DNA of 27,795 bases from Hofstenia miamia (taxonomy: Eukaryota; Xenacoelomorpha; Acoela). A program made the translations under genes and the position numbers. Location of the stretch: contig SCFE01000105.1 in assembly GCA_004352715.1 (NCBI GenBank), forward strand, positions 982,269 through 1,010,063. Reading direction: 5' to 3'. Positions 10,262 to 20,300 of the stretch are shown one piece after another (the stretch's first letter is position 1; each line of letters begins with the position of its first letter). The notes beneath the pieces are model-generated. The model was not told the DNA's origin. It saw only the letters and a list, made by a program, of their open reading frames with translations, and searched no databases.

Positions 10262-11200
10262 TTCTCAAGCAAAAATGCAATCAAAGACATTTTGTATAAT
10301 CTTCTGATTACAAAAGAACATCAAGAAAAAAGATTAAATTTCGTGAAAGAATGGAAAGACTACACTTTTGAAGATGTTTGGATAACTGATGAGTGCGTAT
10401 TTCAACTACACAGAAACAAAGTACAAGTGTGGTCGTCAAAGAAATGTCCAAGACCAACAAAAGCGGTTCCAAAGTTCGACCAAAAAATTATGGTTTGGGG
10501 AGCACTTTCCTATCGTGGGTTTTATTTGAAAATTTTAGACGGAAAAGCCACAATCGACAGTCAAAGATATTGCCAAATTATAGCTGAATTTATGCTTTAT
10601 GCTGATGCTTTATATGATAATGGATGGATACTCCAACAGGACGGAGCAACCCCGCACACGTCAGCAAAGACAAAAAATTGGTTTTCTGAAAATAATATCC
10701 AGTTTTTGCAATGGCNAAGACCAACAAAAGCGGTTCCAAAGTTCGACCAAAAAATTATGGTTTGGGGAGCACTTTCCTATCGTGGGTTTTATTTGAAAAT
10801 TTTAGACGGAAAAGCCACAATCGACAGTCAAAGATATTGCCAAATTATAGCTGAATTTATGCCTTATGCTGATGCTTTATATGATGATGGATGGATACTC
10901 CAACAGGACGGAGCAACCCCGCACACGTCAGCAAAGACAAAAAATTGGTTTTCTGAAAATAATATCCAGTTTTTGCAATGGCCACCAAGTTCTGCTGATC
11001 TTTCTCCAATCGAAAACGTGTGGCAGATATTGAAAAATGACGTTGAGAAGAAAAATCCGAAAAATATATCCGATTTAAAAGAAAAAATCCAAGAAAGTCA
11101 ACACATTTTGACATCTGAAATGAAGTCCAATTTAATGAAATCAGTTTCAGTTCGTTTGAATGAAGTTATTTCTACAGGAGGAAAACAAATTAGACTTTGA
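10262..11200 (+). pseudogene. Tc1/mariner DD34E transposase, N-terminally truncated, with assembly-duplicated segment
   Basis: The frame is open from about 10262 to the TGA at 11198-11200. Catalytic core: VWITDECVFQLHR (first Asp, near 10375-10410), KIMVWGALSYRGF, GWILQQDGATPHTS (second Asp) and SSADLSPIENVWQ (Glu). 34 residues lie between the last two, giving DD34E. The helix-turn-helix DNA-binding half that should precede KEHQEKRLNF is missing, and there is no ATG start, so the copy is 5'-truncated. Bases 10450-10715 and 10717-10982 are the same 266 bp with two substitutions, separated by one N. The repeat spacing (267) keeps the frame, so the ORF looks longer than the real protein. Without the extra copy the catalytic domain is unbroken. 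No terminal inverted repeat pair could be confirmed. Confidence 0.9.
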
Positions 11201-11328
11201 TGCTTTTTACTTAGTCCTTTAATGTATCTTTAAAATCTTACCTTTCTTGAGTTGTTACGTTCAGTAGTTCAAAAGTAATATGCCTTTTTTCTAGTCTCAT
11301 TTTTTTTGCAGCCAACTATATTAATTAT

Positions 11329-12043
11329 AAGCCGATCTCAATTACTTCGCCAAAAAAATTAGTTACCACCTTTCAAAACACCAATCAATGTCAAAAACAC
11401 AATTTGGTTTCCGCAAGAATTTTTCAACTGATGATGCTCTTTTGTATGCTACCGAAAATGCGGTAATCTCTTGATTCAGGCCACTGTCAGTCTGGAACTT
11501 TCAAAAGCTCTTGACTATTAATCATGATATCTTAAATATGAAATAAAAAAGTTAGGATTTTCTGAAAGTAGCGTTAAATTAATATCTAGTTATCTAGCTA
11601 GCAGAATTCAGAGCGTCAAATTTAATAATACTTTCTCTAATTGGCTATTCTTAAAAAACGGAGTACCGCAAGGTACCATTCTTGGACCGCTACTTTTTAA
11701 CATATATGTAAACGACATGCAGCAATATACGAATTGATTCAATACGCCAATGATACATGCATTTTTAGTGGAAATACATCTTTAAATCAAGCAATAAATG
11801 ATGTAGAACAAATTGTGAAAAATTGAGTAAATATTTTAACATACACAAATTAGACAACAGCTGTGAAAAAACTGAATTTTGAATCCTGAATTCTCAGGGA
11901 AAAAGTGTATTACTATCAAATTTTTCACTTATTTTAATGACGCCTCAATCTCCCCTAAAGCATCTTTTAAATATCTCAAAGTTAACATACAAGCTGCAAA
12001 TAAGAGAAATTTAAAAGCGCATGGCAATGAGTATTAAAACAAT
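11329..12043 (+). pseudogene. CR1/Jockey-type LINE reverse transcriptase fragment (palm domain)
   Basis: Begins at NYKPISITS and continues in several frames: QFGFRKNFSTDDALLYATE, LELSKALD (motif A), SVKLISSYLASRIQSVKF, GVPQGTILGPLLFNIYVND (motif B region) and QYANDTCIFSG (motif C). The gap at 12044 cuts it off. Frameshifts and stops separate the pieces. The active site is also altered: motif A has Glu where the catalytic Asp is expected, and motif C is YAND rather than YADD. It starts immediately after the Tc1/mariner element, which probably landed in or beside it. The GVPQG..LGP.LF signature places it in the CR1/Jockey group rather than L1; the exact clade is not resolved. Confidence 0.85.
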
Positions 12044-13043
12044 NNNNNNNNNNNNNNNNNNNNNNNNNNNNNNNNNNNNNNNNNNNNNNNNNNNNNNNNN
12101 NNNNNNNNNNNNNNNNNNNNNNNNNNNNNNNNNNNNNNNNNNNNNNNNNNNNNNNNNNNNNNNNNNNNNNNNNNNNNNNNNNNNNNNNNNNNNNNNNNNN
12201 NNNNNNNNNNNNNNNNNNNNNNNNNNNNNNNNNNNNNNNNNNNNNNNNNNNNNNNNNNNNNNNNNNNNNNNNNNNNNNNNNNNNNNNNNNNNNNNNNNNN
12301 NNNNNNNNNNNNNNNNNNNNNNNNNNNNNNNNNNNNNNNNNNNNNNNNNNNNNNNNNNNNNNNNNNNNNNNNNNNNNNNNNNNNNNNNNNNNNNNNNNNN
12401 NNNNNNNNNNNNNNNNNNNNNNNNNNNNNNNNNNNNNNNNNNNNNNNNNNNNNNNNNNNNNNNNNNNNNNNNNNNNNNNNNNNNNNNNNNNNNNNNNNNN
12501 NNNNNNNNNNNNNNNNNNNNNNNNNNNNNNNNNNNNNNNNNNNNNNNNNNNNNNNNNNNNNNNNNNNNNNNNNNNNNNNNNNNNNNNNNNNNNNNNNNNN
12601 NNNNNNNNNNNNNNNNNNNNNNNNNNNNNNNNNNNNNNNNNNNNNNNNNNNNNNNNNNNNNNNNNNNNNNNNNNNNNNNNNNNNNNNNNNNNNNNNNNNN
12701 NNNNNNNNNNNNNNNNNNNNNNNNNNNNNNNNNNNNNNNNNNNNNNNNNNNNNNNNNNNNNNNNNNNNNNNNNNNNNNNNNNNNNNNNNNNNNNNNNNNN
12801 NNNNNNNNNNNNNNNNNNNNNNNNNNNNNNNNNNNNNNNNNNNNNNNNNNNNNNNNNNNNNNNNNNNNNNNNNNNNNNNNNNNNNNNNNNNNNNNNNNNN
12901 NNNNNNNNNNNNNNNNNNNNNNNNNNNNNNNNNNNNNNNNNNNNNNNNNNNNNNNNNNNNNNNNNNNNNNNNNNNNNNNNNNNNNNNNNNNNNNNNNNNN
13001 NNNNNNNNNNNNNNNNNNNNNNNNNNNNNNNNNNNNNNNNNNN
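12044..13043. other. 1000-base assembly gap
   Basis: Exactly 1000 Ns, a conventional placeholder for unknown distance. The LINE sequence on its left (RT palm) normally lies downstream of the LINE sequence on its right (linker and RT start), so the two sides are different LINE copies or wrongly ordered contigs. Confidence 0.95.
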
Positions 13044-13099
13044 ATGAAATGCATTTTTAGGGTCTACTTTTTCAATATTTTCAAAAATACTGCGTAATA

Positions 13100-14521
13100 A
13101 TTTAACGGAGATAATTAAGCTAAAATTGCACAGTTTACAAAAGAACTTAATGTCGAAATTAAAATAGATTGATGCAGTTATACTACACTATGACATTCTT
13201 GGCACCCATTTCTTAGAAACATTTCTTTCAAATCTTTAATGTTTGAATCATTTAGTGATCCTGCACTGTGTACATATATTAGTAACAAAACTACTAAAAG
13301 CAAGCAATTTAAAATCATAAATGAAAGAGACTACTTACTTACTCAGATGAAAAAATGGAAAAGGCCTTAAAACCCCTCTTTAACTATATTTACATATTAA
13401 ATTCTGGACCTCAAATGATTAATTACATTGCAAAAGAAATCTACAAAGCATTAAACACTGTTGCCCCAATTAAGAAGCGTCGGGTTAAAGCAAGCATCGA
13501 CCAATTACGAAATACTACACTATGACATTCTTGGCGCCCATTTCTTAGAAATATTTATGACAAATCAATGGTGGCCGAATTCTTTTTTCCAGTACTGTAT
13601 TAATAACAAAACTACTAAAAGCAAACAATTTAAAATAATAAATGCAAGAGAATATTTATCTTACTCAAATGAAAAAATTGAAAAGGCCCTAAAAACCACC
13701 CATTTAACTATATTTACACATTAAATTCTGGACCTTAAATGATTAATTACGTTGCAAAAGGAATCTACAAAGCATTAAACACTATGCACCAATTAAGAAG
13801 CGAAGGGTTAAGATTAAAGCAATTAAATTTCCTTTTTCAAACCGACGATAATCAAGTCCGTGAACTATAATGTCAATTAAACTAGAATTATTTGATTTTG
13901 CGAAATCCGATCCGACAAAGACTAATTGGACCAATTACGATGAAGTAATTAAGCAATTAAGAACAAAAAATTTAACTAAAGCTCGGCAAAAATTCTTTAA
14001 CCAATTAAATTCTACTCGAGAAAAATGGAGTTACGTGCATATATTTATTGGAAAATCTAAAGGTCTTTCATCCGAAATAAATGAATTAAACATCAATAAT
14101 ACGACTGTAACAGACAAAACTCAAATACTAAATCATTTAAATTCAAAATTCAAAGATCTTGGAAATTTCAATTTCCCATTTTATAAGAAAAAACAAAATT
14201 CTGATAATCTCAAACAATCAAAACAATTTTCCTTTAGACTTGTTACAATCAATGAATTAGAAAACATTGTTAAAAATCTTGATGCCAACAAATCAACCGC
14301 TTCTTATAATCTCCCATTTTTTATTGTTAAACGTTTTTTTCCTATTTTTGGAGAACAATTGTTAGTCGCATTTAATCAATGTATTATTGATTGTGAATTT
14401 CCAGACTTACTAAAAAAATCAGATATAACTCTTATATATAAAAAAGGTGACAACCTAAACGCAAAAAATTATAGACCCATTTGTATTACACATCCTTTAA
14501 CAAACTCTTTGAAAAACTGTT
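13100..14521 (+). pseudogene. CR1/Jockey-type LINE: linker and N-terminal RT segment
   Basis: The stretch from about 13180 to 13860 encodes, with frameshifts, the region between endonuclease and reverse transcriptase (NKTTKSKQFKIINARE, LNTVAPIKKRRVK). A long open frame, 13870-14521, then runs into RT: FNQLNSTREKW, a thumb-like linker, LDANKSTASYNLPFFIVKRF, and motif 1 DITLIYKKGDNLNAKNYRPI. The frame is cut at the single N at 14522. This is the best preserved LINE stretch in the window (about 217 codons without a stop). It lacks the palm domain, which is represented instead by the separate piece at 11329-12043. Confidence 0.85.
13181..13850 (+). repeat. Diverged tandem duplication inside the LINE linker (period about 332 bp)
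   Basis: The sequence starting tactacactatgacattctt at 13181 recurs at 13513 and continues in parallel through the APIKKRR segment in both copies. The copies differ by many substitutions and small indels, so this is an old duplication or two different LINE copies joined end to end, not a simple assembly overlap. Confidence 0.85.
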
Positions 14522-14522
14522 N

Positions 14523-15197
14523 AGGCATTAGATATCTTTATCACTTACGCAATGTAATGTGTAGCAATTATCATAAAACACTAATACATGCTTTCTGTTT
14601 GTCTCAATTCAAAACATCGTATGCTTCTATCAAAGACATTTAATTGGTGTATAAAAACTCTAAACTTTACACAAAAGCATGACGAAGCATCAGTATATCG
14701 TAATAAATATAAAATATTATCTCCGTTCTATCAAATTCATATGCATATGCTATCTATCTTATTTAAATTCAAATCTCTACAAACATCTCTCTTTTATATA
14801 TTATATTAAATTAAATGAGTGATCGCAAAAATTTTTGAGTTTAGATAAAAATTATAATGGCTTACATCAAATGTCAATTAAATTGTGGAATAATTTAGAT
14901 TATGAAACGCGAATAGAAAAAAACTATAAAAAGTTTAGAAAAAAATTGAAACAATTTCTTCTAATAATACAGTATACATTAGGGGACGGTAGTACACTTC
15001 ATGCATTCGAAACATACATCCAACATTGAGCACCTACACAAACATCCACTCAAACATTGATTATATTATTATATATTGTACATATTAATTTGTAGTTATT
15101 TGTTCATGTTTATTTTTTTTAATGTGTTTGTTTGTAGATCTTGTATACATATATATTGCGCAATAAATTTGCTTTGATTATTATTATTATTATTATA
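14523..15197 (+). pseudogene. LINE 3' end: C-terminal ORF2 piece, 3' UTR, AATAAA and (ATT)n tail
   Basis: Two short frames give the C-terminal region of a CR1/Jockey-type ORF2: SVYRNKYKILSPFYQIHMHM (about 14690-14750), then GLHQMSIKLWNNLDYETR and KNYKKFRKKLKQFLL (14860-14965), matching the 'lWN.Lp..ir....FKk.lK' ending of these proteins. A non-coding 3' end follows with AATAAA at 15162-15167. The element closes with (ATT)n at 15177-15196. A short simple-repeat tail instead of poly(A) is known for CR1/RTE-like LINEs. The piece is joined to the preceding RT segment by a single N at 14522, with the palm domain missing at the join. Confidence 0.82.
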
Positions 15198-15473
15198 TGT
15201 AGTTGTGTACTTTGGCCGTCTTTGTATTTCGGACATCATTGGAATATATTCTCTTAAGTTGTAATATTTGTTGGCAAACACATTCGTTTGCAGTCTATTT
15301 AAAATGTAACCAATTTTTTTTATACATATTACATAAATAATTGTGAAAGTTCATTGAAATTCTAAATGCAAGAAATTCGATTTTTCGGGAATTATATTTT
15401 ATTGCTAAATTTGTTGGGTAAAAGTCATAATTAATAAGTATTTTCAAACAAAAATATTTTGTTTTATTTTACA

Positions 15474-15608
15474 TACTTGTTTTTTTATTAACATACATGA
15501 CATTGGAAAATACCGAATCAATTTAGTTTACATGGTATAGTTTAAATACTTGTTTTTTTATTAACATACATGTCATTGGAAAATTCCACATCAATCTAGT
15601 TTACATGT
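15474..15608 (+). repeat. Two-copy tandem repeat, period 74 bp
   Basis: The block beginning tacttgtttttttattaac near 15474 and ending agtttacatg near 15534 is repeated at about 15548-15608 with a few substitutions. The short spacer is different. Confidence 0.85.
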
Positions 15609-16312
15609 TTACTTTACTTACTTCTTTTATTCGGTAAAATTTAATAACAAATGTTTGAATCAGAGAGAATAATACTCATTAAAAGTGTAATGTCTTATTT
15701 CGTTAATAAAGCAAAATAATTTTTCGGAAAAAACCAAAAACTAGTTTATGCAAAAACTCGCAATTTCTAAAATTTAATAAACGTATGTGGTAAAACCTAC
15801 ATACGTGTTTAAGACAATACAAAAATGTAATTTATTCTACACTTTGCTTATAATTGCTTATAATGACAGTATATATCGCACTATTAAATTTTTCTATTGT
15901 GTTAGTTTATCATCATTGTTGGCATGGGAATGCTGTAGGAAACAAATGCAATGTGTATTTGCGCATTATGAATTTCACACAATAGTACCTAAATTAATGA
16001 TTAATAAACAAGTCAAATGAAGTGATAGATCACAGCATAAAACACATGAAAATTAAAAGTTTAAACAAATTCAATTAAAAAAATGTGTATTAACAAACAA
16101 ACGACGCTTCTATTTATGATAAAGTATATAATAAATTTAACATTGGACTGCAAATTCGCAGCAATTCATTAAAATAAAATTGATTACGTTTTAAACGAAA
16201 TATCTGTAGAACTAACTAGAGATAATATTGCAAAAAAGCTTAAGAATCAAAACAATATCTGAGATTTAATTATAAAAATAGCTTACCAAAAAGTTTCAAA
16301 TCTTTTTGTAGT

Positions 16313-16565
16313 TCTTTCATCAATGTGAAATTTCATTAATTCGCTCTATATATAAAGTTGCATGCTTCATAGACAATGTCAACATTAGGTGGTTTTATCT
16401 ATATCCACATTGTTCAAATGTCAAAATGTAACAAATTAAAAAACAGTACAGCCATGTGAAATTCCATTATGCTGCTGTGTGTACAAAGTTGTACTTCTTC
16501 ACAGACAATGTTAATATGACTTGGTTTTATCTATTCCAATTGTTCAAGTGTCAAAATGTATCCAA
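16313..16565 (+). repeat. Two-copy degenerate tandem repeat, period about 135 bp
   Basis: Both copies share, in order, atgtgaaattccatta-like, acaaagttg-like, cacagacaatgt-like and ggttttatctat segments, then ttgttcaa.tgtcaaaatgta. Similarity is roughly three quarters by eye with small indels. Purpose unknown. Confidence 0.7.
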
Positions 16566-16963
16566 TCGTAAAGATTGTTATCTAACAAACATGAAATCCA
16601 AATCACTTTAAACATTATCACGATTAAATAAAACACTTTCAAATCATATAAAACTATAATTTTTTCACAAGTTGGAAAACAATCTCAATTATTATTACAA
16701 CATGTTTTTCGTAATTTATACAATTATGTAAATGAAAGATGCTACAAAACTAAAATGTTAATAAAGTAAAACGATTTATCAATCACCGTCTCTGGTACAA
16801 ATGAAATAAATATTTTTTCAATACGTTTTTCTCATTGAATTCAAGAATAAAATATTTATAATATTTATAAATTGGCTATTAACATTTGATACATATATAT
16901 ATACATAACATTTAAAAATAACAAATAACTTATTTATTTTACATTTTGAAAAATTGTTTAAGC

Positions 16964-17762
16964 TTAAATTTCATCAGTGTCTTTGATATTAAGAGTTAAA
17001 TAAATACTGCTAGTATCATTGAAATGAATGAACTCACCATTTGATGTATGGAAGCTAATTGTAATTCTATCGATGAATGACTTTGAAGTTGGTTTATGAA
17101 TTATATGAGCCTTTTCATAATTGATGAATGACTGATCATTTACACTATGTACTGTGAATAAGGGTATTTGATCCAATAACGGGATGCTACCACTCTGATC
17201 ATGTTGACAAGTAACTATATCAGTATAAATTGAAATATTATGCAGTCCATTTAAAATATTAAAACTATATTTAGCAGTGTTCAAACCATTGACTATTCGA
17301 TAGTGACGATCAAAACCCGAAATTTCACCTACCTGATTTAATTCAAATTCATACAGCGTTTCATTTTTTATGACTACTATTCCCCCTGGTGATTTCAAAA
17401 TCCAATTTCGGTACTGTTGTAATCATTGGCAAATTTTGTGAAAAAGTACTAAATGGTTTTTCAAAACTTTCTTCGTCATTTGTTTCAGATTCAACAACTG
17501 TTTTGGTTAAGACTTGGTTAACAAAGCTAAAGACATCTATCTTTTTCACCTGGACGCCCTTCACATAAATACCGCGTTTATTTCCATTTGCGTCGATAAA
17601 ACTCCATGATTGATCTTGTATATTATTGAATCATATGGGAAATGTGATATTTAGCAAAGCCACATGAGAAGCATTATAGATTGGTCTTTCCAAATGCTTA
17701 GTAAAACTATATATTGAGTTATTGCTTCGATATTTGTCAGAAAGTAGACTAACAATTGTCAT
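16964..17762 (-). pseudogene. Polinton penton-like minor capsid protein, broken
   Basis: Single jelly-roll vertex capsid protein of Polintons. From an ATG at 17760-17762 the first segment (NNSIYSFTKHLERPI) matches the conserved N-terminal strand, followed by HVALLNITFPI. An in-frame TGA lies at 17631-17633. Reading continues in the same frame to about 17361 and shifts frame between 17361 and 17398. The C-terminal part then reads through ISIYTDIVTCQ, GSIPLLDQIPLF and IDRITISFHTSNGEFIHFND to SIYLTLNIKDTDEI. The YTDIV, PLL..(I/V)P and I.I.....G..I.F...Y.TL pattern is the family signature. It is the last gene of the minus-strand capsid block, just downstream of the protease. Family assignment is from motif order; the alternative would be a related adintovirus-type penton. 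Confidence 0.8.
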
Positions 17763-17842
17763 ATCATAAAAGTATATAAAATTATAAATTTCGATATGCT
17801 ATTTATACAAAACATTTTGCACATGTAAAATAAGCAAAGTGA

Positions 17843-18327
17843 CTACGAATACATTAATTTATTAAGCCCATAACTACACAAAAAGTCATTAACAAACGGT
17901 AAATCAGTAAATACAAATATTTCGGGTATATTGTTGAAAAATAAAAAAGCACGAAAAATAAAATAAGCACCGTAAACTGGTGATATTTCCTGCAACTTAG
18001 TTTTTCCATCACCTTCATACACATGGAATCCAGGATACATAGTTAGACAGTAATGTTCAATATCGGGGTACTGGTTTAGTGGACAACCGAGAGAATCCTT
18101 AAATACTAAGTTCCCGCTCGCATCTCGTATAATCAACAACAAATGTGTTCCGGGATGGCTAGTTGGGCTTTTATTAGAAATTAGAAAAGAAGTTGTGGAC
18201 AAGGTTTGGTGGTATGCAATCTGAACAGCGTACACCAAAAAAACGCAAACGTAGTGATTTGATTTGGAGAATAATACGTCTAATTTCGTCAGCATGCATT
18301 AAACATTTAAATATCTGTAGAGTTCAT
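17843..18327 (-). pseudogene. Polinton adenain-like maturation cysteine protease, active-site Cys lost
   Basis: Cysteine protease of the adenovirus-protease type, which trims capsid precursors. A likely original ATG (MNSTDI) is at 18325-18327, out of frame with the rest. The open frame runs from 18295 to 17843 (150 aa). Order of motifs: NHYVCVFLVYAVQIA, the N-terminal substrate-side segment; SPTSHPGTHLLLII, with the catalytic His in GTH; NLVFKDSLGCPLN, matching the conserved Asp-Ser-x-Gly segment; and LQEISPVYGAYFIF, where the nucleophile Cys before G.Y is Tyr (TAC). The C-terminal NDF..YGLNK segment is also conserved. Length is slightly short of usual. The missing nucleophile and upstream frameshift mean it is inactive. 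It lies between the 128-aa ORF and the penton gene. Confidence 0.85.
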
Positions 18328-18328
18328 T

Positions 18329-18715
18329 CTACCTAAACTTCACATATATCCAAAACAATAAAGACGGCGCATGACCCAAAATTGATAAATTACACCAAAA
18401 ACTGTAAAATTTCGGATATCTATTGCCAATTCCAAATTCTCTTTTAACAAAGCCATAATTATCGTGGTAAATTGCACGAATTCTAAACAGGTTTGACCAT
18501 TTCAACAGCAAATATAGTCTAGAATTATTTATGCCAATAAGTCCACCATAGGGGTTCATTTGCAGAATTCTTTCAACACCAACGTTATGTATACAATTTT
18601 TTTGTAGTAGATAATTTGAAACATGAGCAAATTTTAAGTGAGTGTCCTTGGTATAATGAACGCGATCTTCTACACGTCTAATCTCGTCTACTCCCAACAC
18701 CTTGCAACGGTACAA
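18329..18715 (-). CDS. Unidentified Polinton ORF between capsid and protease genes (128 aa)
   Basis: Open frame starting 22 bp after the major capsid stop and ending just before the protease start, on the same strand, so by position it belongs to the Polinton capsid block. I do not recognise the sequence. It is rich in aromatic and basic residues and has no Walker A motif, so it is not the packaging ATPase. Since all neighbours are frameshifted, parts of the true product may be in another frame, especially after residue 70, where an alternative frame also reads open. Confidence 0.45.
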   Translation of the reverse strand: MYRCKVLGVDEIRRVEDRVHYTKDTHLKFAHVSNYLLQKNCIHNVGVERILQMNPYGGLIGINNSRLYLLLKWSNLFRIRAIYHDNYGFVKREFGIGNRYPKFYSFWCNLSILGHAPSLLFWIYVKFR

Positions 18716-18736
18716 TAAATGAAACTCATTTTCTTT

Positions 18737-20300
18737 CTAGTCTTTTATAATTTTCTGTTGCTTATTAATGTATAGCTTTGAGCATGTTTCACCCAAAACG
18801 ATCACCTCCAGTGATTTGCCTATTGGAGAATCAAAATCTAGTGTTAGACGTATACTTGCACCACTTAATTCGGGGTAGAGTACCTCATTATTTGCCTCCG
18901 CAATACTGGTCAAATCAAAAACCATAATTGCATGCTTNNNNNNNNNNNNNNNNNNNNNNNNNNNNNNNNNNNNNNNNNNNNNNNNNNNNNNNNNNNNNNN
19001 NNNNNNNNNNNNNNNNNNNNNNNNNNNNNNNNNNNNNNNNNNNNNNNNNNNNNNNNNNNNNNNNNNNNNNNNNNNNNNNNNNNNNNNNNNNNNNNNNNNN
19101 NNNNNNNNNNNNNNNNNNNNNNNNNNNNNNNNNNNNNNNNNNNNNNNNNNNNNNNNNNNNNNNNNNNNNNNNNNNNNNNNNNNNNNNNNNNNNNNNNNNN
19201 NNNNNNNNNNNNNNNNNNNNNNNNNNNNNNNNNNNNNNNNNNNNNNNNNNNNNNNNNNNNNNNNNNNNNNNNNNNNNNNNNNNNNNNNNNNNNNNNNNNN
19301 NNNNNNNNNNNNNNNNNNNNNNNNNNNNNNNNNNNNNNNNNNNNNNNNNNNNNNNNNNNNNNNNNNNNNNNNNNNNNNNNNNNNNNNNNNNNNNNNGGTC
19401 AAATCAAAAACCATAATTGCATGCTTATTATAATCTGAGTATGGTATACCAGTTACATCATTCAAACCCAACGCCTTTACAGAATGAAAGTATGCTTGTG
19501 CATAATTATTTTCACCCACAGTCATTGGTGTGAATGCAATATTCGATCCACCCCGTGTTATAGTAACTTGGCGCAGACCTCTAAATCTATATGAGAATGG
19601 GTTTGAGTCGGGTGTTCCTGTAAATTGTAGATTGGGGACAAGTGCTAGAGCAATACGTCGAATCGGTTCATTTGAAAATACATTTTCTTTTGTTAGAGAG
19701 TTTTGACCAGGCGGAATAATAAATGTTCTTGTGAGAATTCGCATAAAGTGGTATGTCGCTGGTGTAGTTAACAACGTTGTTTTCAATTGCCAGATGCACA
19801 CTTTCTGTAACGCATAGCTTCCTTAGACTCAATGTCGCATCTGTAATTTCTGTTTTGTAGTATACAGCGGGGGTAGTGGTAGAATTGGAAATTAGTGAAA
19901 AATCATCCAATAATCGTAAAAGTTTGAGACGAAGGCTAACTCCCAGTATCAATAATTTTTCATTCATAGAGGTTTAAAACTTTGCTTTTTGTGTTAGAAC
20001 CAAACGCTGAAATTGTCGTTTTTCAAAATATCCACTTGGTGTTAAAATTGAATTTTCCTGTGCTACACTCTTTAATAGTTCTGTTGTCATTACAGTATGT
20101 GGCCAAACTGCATCACCTGTTTGTATTAAAACTCCGTTAGCATAAAGATTATAATCACTAAAAAATGAATGTAGGGGGTTGTTTACTAGACAAACATGAT
20201 CCCGTTTAGTAGCATCATGTAACATCCCAGATAAGATCTCTCCCATCATTGCGTAAAATTGCTTGATCCAAAATTCCTTCACTGACATTAGTAATAACAT
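18737..20300 (-). pseudogene. Polinton major capsid protein (double jelly-roll), broken and N-terminally deleted
   Basis: Main shell protein of the Polinton virion. Recognisable in order: LVNNPLHSFFSDYNLYANGV (near 20150-20210), the hallmark N-domain loop; GVSLRLKLLRLLDDFSL (19915-19940); IRRIALALVPNLQFTG, NPFSYRFRGL and YAQAYFHSVKALGL (19480-19680), the conserved C-domain core; and GASIRLTLDFDSPIGKS close to the stop at 18737. An in-frame TAA sits just before 19967 and a frameshift lies between 19740 and 19801. The conserved region before VNN (about 80 residues in typical family members) is absent. A 459-N gap (18938-19396) splits the C-terminal domain, but its two sides repeat the same 30 bases in the same frame. 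The call is firm; activity is excluded. Confidence 0.88.
18908..19426. other. Artificial 459-base gap flanked by the same 30 bp
   Basis: Bases 18908-18937 and 19397-19426 are identical. N fills 18938-19396. Both copies encode the same residues (KHAIMVFDLT) of the capsid frame on the minus strand. The simplest reading is that the two contigs overlap by 30 bp and the gap size is fictitious. Confidence 0.9.

Larger units (their letters stand above)
15198..16963. other. AT-rich non-coding region between LINE and Polinton
   Basis: No supportable gene. The open frame at 15787-16020 has no family motif and very biased composition. The region contains the tandem duplications at 15474-15608 and 16313-16565. 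The left end of the Polinton should be somewhere here or farther left, but no terminal inverted repeat matching the right side was recognised. Confidence 0.5.

Noticed and set aside
10200-11330. Terminal inverted repeats of the Tc1/mariner element
   Set aside because: Only a weak shared ggctg/T-run similarity between the two flanks. Not enough to define ends or a TA duplication.
12011-13097. Long open frames on both strands
   Set aside because: Almost entirely N. The same holds for frames across 6121-6293, 18938-19396 and 21136-22135.
15787-16020. 77-aa plus-strand open frame
   Set aside because: No recognisable domain, AT-driven composition, isolated in non-coding sequence.
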